This document shows positions 61,507-64,000 of a stretch of DNA of 64,000 nt, in pieces. Made by a program: the position numbers and the translations under genes. The notes beneath the pieces are model-generated. The model was given only the letters and a program-made list of their open reading frames with translations, was not told where the DNA came from and did not search any database. The DNA comes from Shimia isoporae (lineage in GTDB: Bacteria > Pseudomonadota > Alphaproteobacteria > Rhodobacterales > Rhodobacteraceae): positions 1,240,001 to 1,304,000 of the forward strand of contig NZ_SMGR01000001.1 of assembly GCF_004346865.1 (NCBI RefSeq), read 5' to 3'. The first letter of the stretch is position 1, and every line of letters begins with the position of its first letter.

Positions 61507-62073
61507 ATGTCCGAAGAAGATTTCGAAATTGACACCGATGACCTGAGCCGCCGCATGGAAGGCGCAATGGGTGCCCTGAAAACCGAATTTGCCTCACTGC
61601 GCACGGGGCGGGCGTCGGCAAATATGCTGGAGCCGGTGATGGTGGATGCCTATGGTTCCAAGACCCCAATAAACCAGGTGGGGACCGTGAACGTGCCGGA
61701 GCCGCGTATGGTGACGGTGAACGTCTGGGACAAGTCTCTGGTCGGTGCGGTCGAAAAAGCGATCATGAATTCCGGACTGGGGATCAACCCACAAACGAAC
61801 GGTACGATCGTGATGCTCCCGATTCCCGAGCTGAACGAAGAGCGCCGCACCGAGCTTGCGCGGGTTGCAGCCCAATATGCGGAACACGCCCGTGTTGCGG
61901 TTCGCAATGTGCGCCGCGACGGGATGGACCAGATCAAGAAGGCCAAGGCGGCAGGAATGTCCGAGGACGACCAGAAGCTTTGGGAGACCGAGGTTCAGGA
62001 GTTGACCGATAGCTTTATCAAGCAGGTCGATACTGCACTTGAGACCAAGCAATCCGAGATTATGCAGGTCTGA
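61507..62073 (+). CDS. frr: Ribosome recycling factor
   Basis: 188 aa. It splits post-termination ribosomes with EF-G. The hallmark [48 protein letters not shown] is recognised by [13 protein letters not shown] and PINQVGTV, followed by [12 protein letters not shown] in the long helical domain. uppS begins right after the stop, so translation is coupled. Confidence 0.98.
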   Translation: MSEEDFEIDTDDLSRRMEGAMGALKTEFASLRTGRASANMLEPVMVDAYGSKTPINQVGTVNVPEPRMVTVNVWDKSLVGAVEKAIMNSGLGINPQTNGTIVMLPIPELNEERRTELARVAAQYAEHARVAVRNVRRDGMDQIKKAKAAGMSEDDQKLWETEVQELTDSFIKQVDTALETKQSEIMQV

Positions 62074-62076
62074 GTG

Positions 62077-62802
62077 ATGTCAAAAGACGACGCCCCCGCA
62101 GCTGGTCCACGTCATGTGGCCATTATCATGGACGGCAACGGTCGCTGGGCGCAGGCGCGCGGGCGGCCTCGTCTGTTTGGACACCATGCGGGTGCGAAGC
62201 GGGTCAAGGAAATCGTTAGAGCCTGTCCTGATTTGGGTGTCAAGTATCTGACAATATTTGGTTTTTCGACAGAAAACTGGAAGCGGACCCAGTCCGAAGT
62301 TGCTGGTCTCATGAGCCTGTTCCGCCAATACATCCGCAAAGAAGCACGGGCCTTGCAGGCCGAGGGTGTGCGAGTGCGTTTTATTGGTGACCGGCCGCGT
62401 CTGGATGAAAAGCTGCGCGAATTGATGGATGAACTCGAGGCGCTGACACAGGACAACGACGGCGTACATCTTACGATCGCGTTGAACTACGGTGGCCGGG
62501 ATGAGGTGGCGCGGGCTACACAACGGTTGGCGCAGGACGTGGCCGATGGCAGGCTCAAGCCCGAGGACGTCGGCGAGGAGACGCTGCCAAAGTATCTGGA
62601 CACCCATGTTTTGCCGGATCCGGATCTTGTCATCCGCACCAGCGGCGAAGCGCGTATTTCCAACTTCCTGCTGTGGCAATCGGCTTATGCGGAGTACGAG
62701 TTTATCGACACGCTCTGGCCGGATTTCACGCGTGAAGTTTTCCGCGATCTGGTCCGGTCTTATTCGACGCGTGACCGCCGGTTCGGGGCGGTACCTGCGT
62801 GA
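62077..62802 (+). CDS. uppS: Undecaprenyl diphosphate synthase
   Basis: 241 aa from ATG 62077 (GTG at 62074 is also usable). It extends farnesyl diphosphate with isopentenyl diphosphate to the C55 lipid carrier. Motifs: HVAIIMDGNGRWAQARGRPRLFGHHAGAKR, quoted as IIMDGNGRWA; LTIFGFSTENWKR and RTSGEARISNFLLWQSAYAEYEF. It overlaps the frr stop region and the cdsA start. Confidence 0.97.
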   Translation: MSKDDAPAAGPRHVAIIMDGNGRWAQARGRPRLFGHHAGAKRVKEIVRACPDLGVKYLTIFGFSTENWKRTQSEVAGLMSLFRQYIRKEARALQAEGVRVRFIGDRPRLDEKLRELMDELEALTQDNDGVHLTIALNYGGRDEVARATQRLAQDVADGRLKPEDVGEETLPKYLDTHVLPDPDLVIRTSGEARISNFLLWQSAYAEYEFIDTLWPDFTREVFRDLVRSYSTRDRRFGAVPA

Positions 62803-63569
62803 GTTCCGACGGCGGAAGATGGGGCGATTTGCCAGCCCGGATGGGGTCGGCGGCGGTGATGCTGATCGTCGGCGCTGGGGCTATATGGCTGGGTGGTTTC
62901 TGGTTTCATGTGCTCGTTGCGGTTATTGGCGGTGGCATGCTCTGGGAGTTGACGCGCATCATGGGTGGCCCATCCAAAGTGGCTATTCCGATGGGTGTTC
63001 TGGCGGCGGTGGCACTTGTTGCAGTGCCTTATCTGCCTTGGGAGGTGAAGCTTCCAGCCTTGATTGCCGTGGCCCTCGCCGGCACAGGGCAAATCAAGAA
63101 AGATCGTTTAATTTATGCGGCTTACGCGGCAGGTTTAATCCTTGCTTGCTATGGCTTGATCGTGGTGCGCGACGTGCGCGGCATCTATTGGGTCGTTTGG
63201 CTGGTACTGGTGGTGGTCGCAACGGATGTCGCGGGCTATTTTGCGGGCCGCCTGATTGGCGGACCGAAGTTCTGGCCCAAAGTCAGCCCGAAAAAAACCT
63301 GGGCCGGAACGTCGGCGGGGTGGATAGCGGCAGCAATCGTCGGGATCGTTTTTGGTGGAACGCCGTTAATCGTCTTGAGCGTGCTGACCAGTTTTGCGAG
63401 CCAGATGGGCGACGTGGCCGAGAGCGCAATAAAGCGGCGTGCGGGTATCAAGGACAGTTCCAACCTGATCCCGGGGCATGGCGGGTTGCTGGATCGCTTT
63501 GACGCGATGATGGCAGCGGCGCTGTTTGTGCTGCTATTGGGCGCTGTTCTGGGCCTACCTGCGGTATGA
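62799..63569 (+). CDS. cdsA: Phosphatidate cytidylyltransferase
   Basis: 256 aa with a GTG start that overlaps the uppS stop (GTGA). It makes CDP-diacylglycerol from phosphatidate and CTP. About eight hydrophobic helices; the signature is SQMGDVAESAIKRRAGIKDSSNLIPGHGGLLDRFDAMMAAALFV, recognised by MGDVAESAIKR and LIPGHGGLLDRFD. Its stop overlaps the dxr start (ATGA). Confidence 0.95.
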   Translation: MSSDGGRWGDLPARMGSAAVMLIVGAGAIWLGGFWFHVLVAVIGGGMLWELTRIMGGPSKVAIPMGVLAAVALVAVPYLPWEVKLPALIAVALAGTGQIKKDRLIYAAYAAGLILACYGLIVVRDVRGIYWVVWLVLVVVATDVAGYFAGRLIGGPKFWPKVSPKKTWAGTSAGWIAAAIVGIVFGGTPLIVLSVLTSFASQMGDVAESAIKRRAGIKDSSNLIPGHGGLLDRFDAMMAAALFVLLLGAVLGLPAV

Positions 63570-64000
63570 GACGAGTTTCCATCTTTGGCGCAACCGGGTC
63601 GATCGGTCAGAACACCATCGATCTGATCGCGCGGGACTTGGACGCCTATGACGTTGTTGCGCTGTCAGGCGGACAGAATATCAATCAGCTCGCAGAAGAT
63701 GCCATTCGCCTGCGCGCGGATGTTGCGGTTACAGCTGATGAAGCACGCCTGGACGAGTTGCGGACCGCTTTGGCCGGATCAGATGTCGAAGCTGCAGCGG
63801 GGAGCAATGCGATTGCCGAAGCTGCGGCGCGTCCCGCTGATTGGGTGATGAGTGCCATCGTGGGTGCTGCGGGATTGCGGCCCGGATTGGTTGCGCTTGA
63901 GCAGGGGGCGACACTCGCGCTTGCCAACAAGGAATCCCTCGTAACGGCAGGCGCCTTGATGATGGGCACCGCTGCAAAGTCTGCTGGACAAATCCTGCCT
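63566..64000 (+). CDS. dxr: 1-deoxy-D-xylulose 5-phosphate reductoisomerase, N-terminal part (cut by window end)
   Basis: 145 codons are visible; no stop is reached by base 64000. It converts DXP to MEP with NADPH, the first committed step of the non-mevalonate isoprenoid pathway that feeds uppS. The NADPH-binding start RRVSIFGATGSIGQNTIDLI, and further on WVMSAIVGAAGLRPGL and ALANKESLVTAGALMM (the KES segment) are diagnostic. ATGA overlap with cdsA indicates translational coupling. Confidence 0.96.
   Translation, partial: MRRVSIFGATGSIGQNTIDLIARDLDAYDVVALSGGQNINQLAEDAIRLRADVAVTADEARLDELRTALAGSDVEAAAGSNAIAEAAARPADWVMSAIVGAAGLRPGLVALEQGATLALANKESLVTAGALMMGTAAKSAGQILP

Overview
The window looks like chromosomal DNA of a marine alphaproteobacterium of the Roseobacter group (Rhodobacteraceae). 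The evidence is the gene order pyrH-frr-uppS-cdsA-dxr, a xerD region divergent from aroK-aroB, Hint-domain and RTX secreted proteins, a valine-degradation cluster, a DUF924 gene and a GTTC-N7-GTTC SOS box of the alphaproteobacterial type. About 60 protein genes cover most of the sequence, at both strands and with short gaps. I see no rRNA, tRNA, CRISPR array, insertion sequence, prophage or replication origin, and no long gene-free stretch; the largest gap is about 260 bp.

Layout. 1-7.4 kb (mostly +): the end of an AsmA/YhdP-like protein, queA, an MFS transporter, a sulfotransferase, DUF924, a small membrane protein (-) and lpdA. 7.6-10.5 kb: uvrA behind an SOS box. 10.7-14 kb: a choice-of-anchor-L/Hint secreted protein, and an XRE regulator divergent from a small membrane protein around a perfect palindrome. 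14-22.4 kb: valine catabolism on the - strand (mmsB, 3-hydroxyisobutyryl-CoA hydrolase, acyl-CoA dehydrogenase, mmsA) with a LysR regulator, interrupted by a membrane diguanylate cyclase and a STAS-like protein. 22.4-30 kb: CBS protein, coaD, an unknown protein with an Ada-like Cys motif, an SDR dehydrogenase, tyrS, anmK, desaturase, cupin, hydrolase. 30-36.6 kb: an AraC regulator divergent from an envelope cluster (exported amidohydrolase, outer-membrane protein, lipoprotein esterase, OprB-type porin). 36.6-42.7 kb: eno, DMT transporter, CorC/CNNM protein, a divergent metallophosphoesterase, xerD. 42.6-46.1 kb: an unknown 512-aa exported protein with a 49-aa membrane protein, then aroK-aroB. 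46.1-53.4 kb: FAS1-RTX protein, pepT, ssb, lytic transglycosylase, di-haem peroxidase behind an FNR box, M20 peptidase. 53.5-59.5 kb: an oligopeptide-type ABC operon with no binding protein and an AraC regulator. 59.6-64 kb: miaA, then pyrH-frr-uppS-cdsA-dxr running off the end.

Most genes are housekeeping or ordinary roseobacter metabolism. The less expected material is mainly in regulatory DNA and secreted proteins: three intergenic arrays of one 11-bp tandem repeat; TTAA-N7-TTAA (CtrA-type) sites before the Hint-protein and diguanylate cyclase genes; a perfect FNR box before the peroxidase; a shared near-palindrome before the acyl-CoA dehydrogenase and SDR genes; a 43-bp-spaced inverted repeat between an AraC gene and its divergent hydrolase; a metallophosphoesterase-fold protein with several metal-site motifs changed; and a FAS1-RTX fusion. 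I did not find one clear new multi-gene system. The best candidate for an uncharacterised pathway is the AraC/amidohydrolase/esterase/porin cluster at 30-36 kb.
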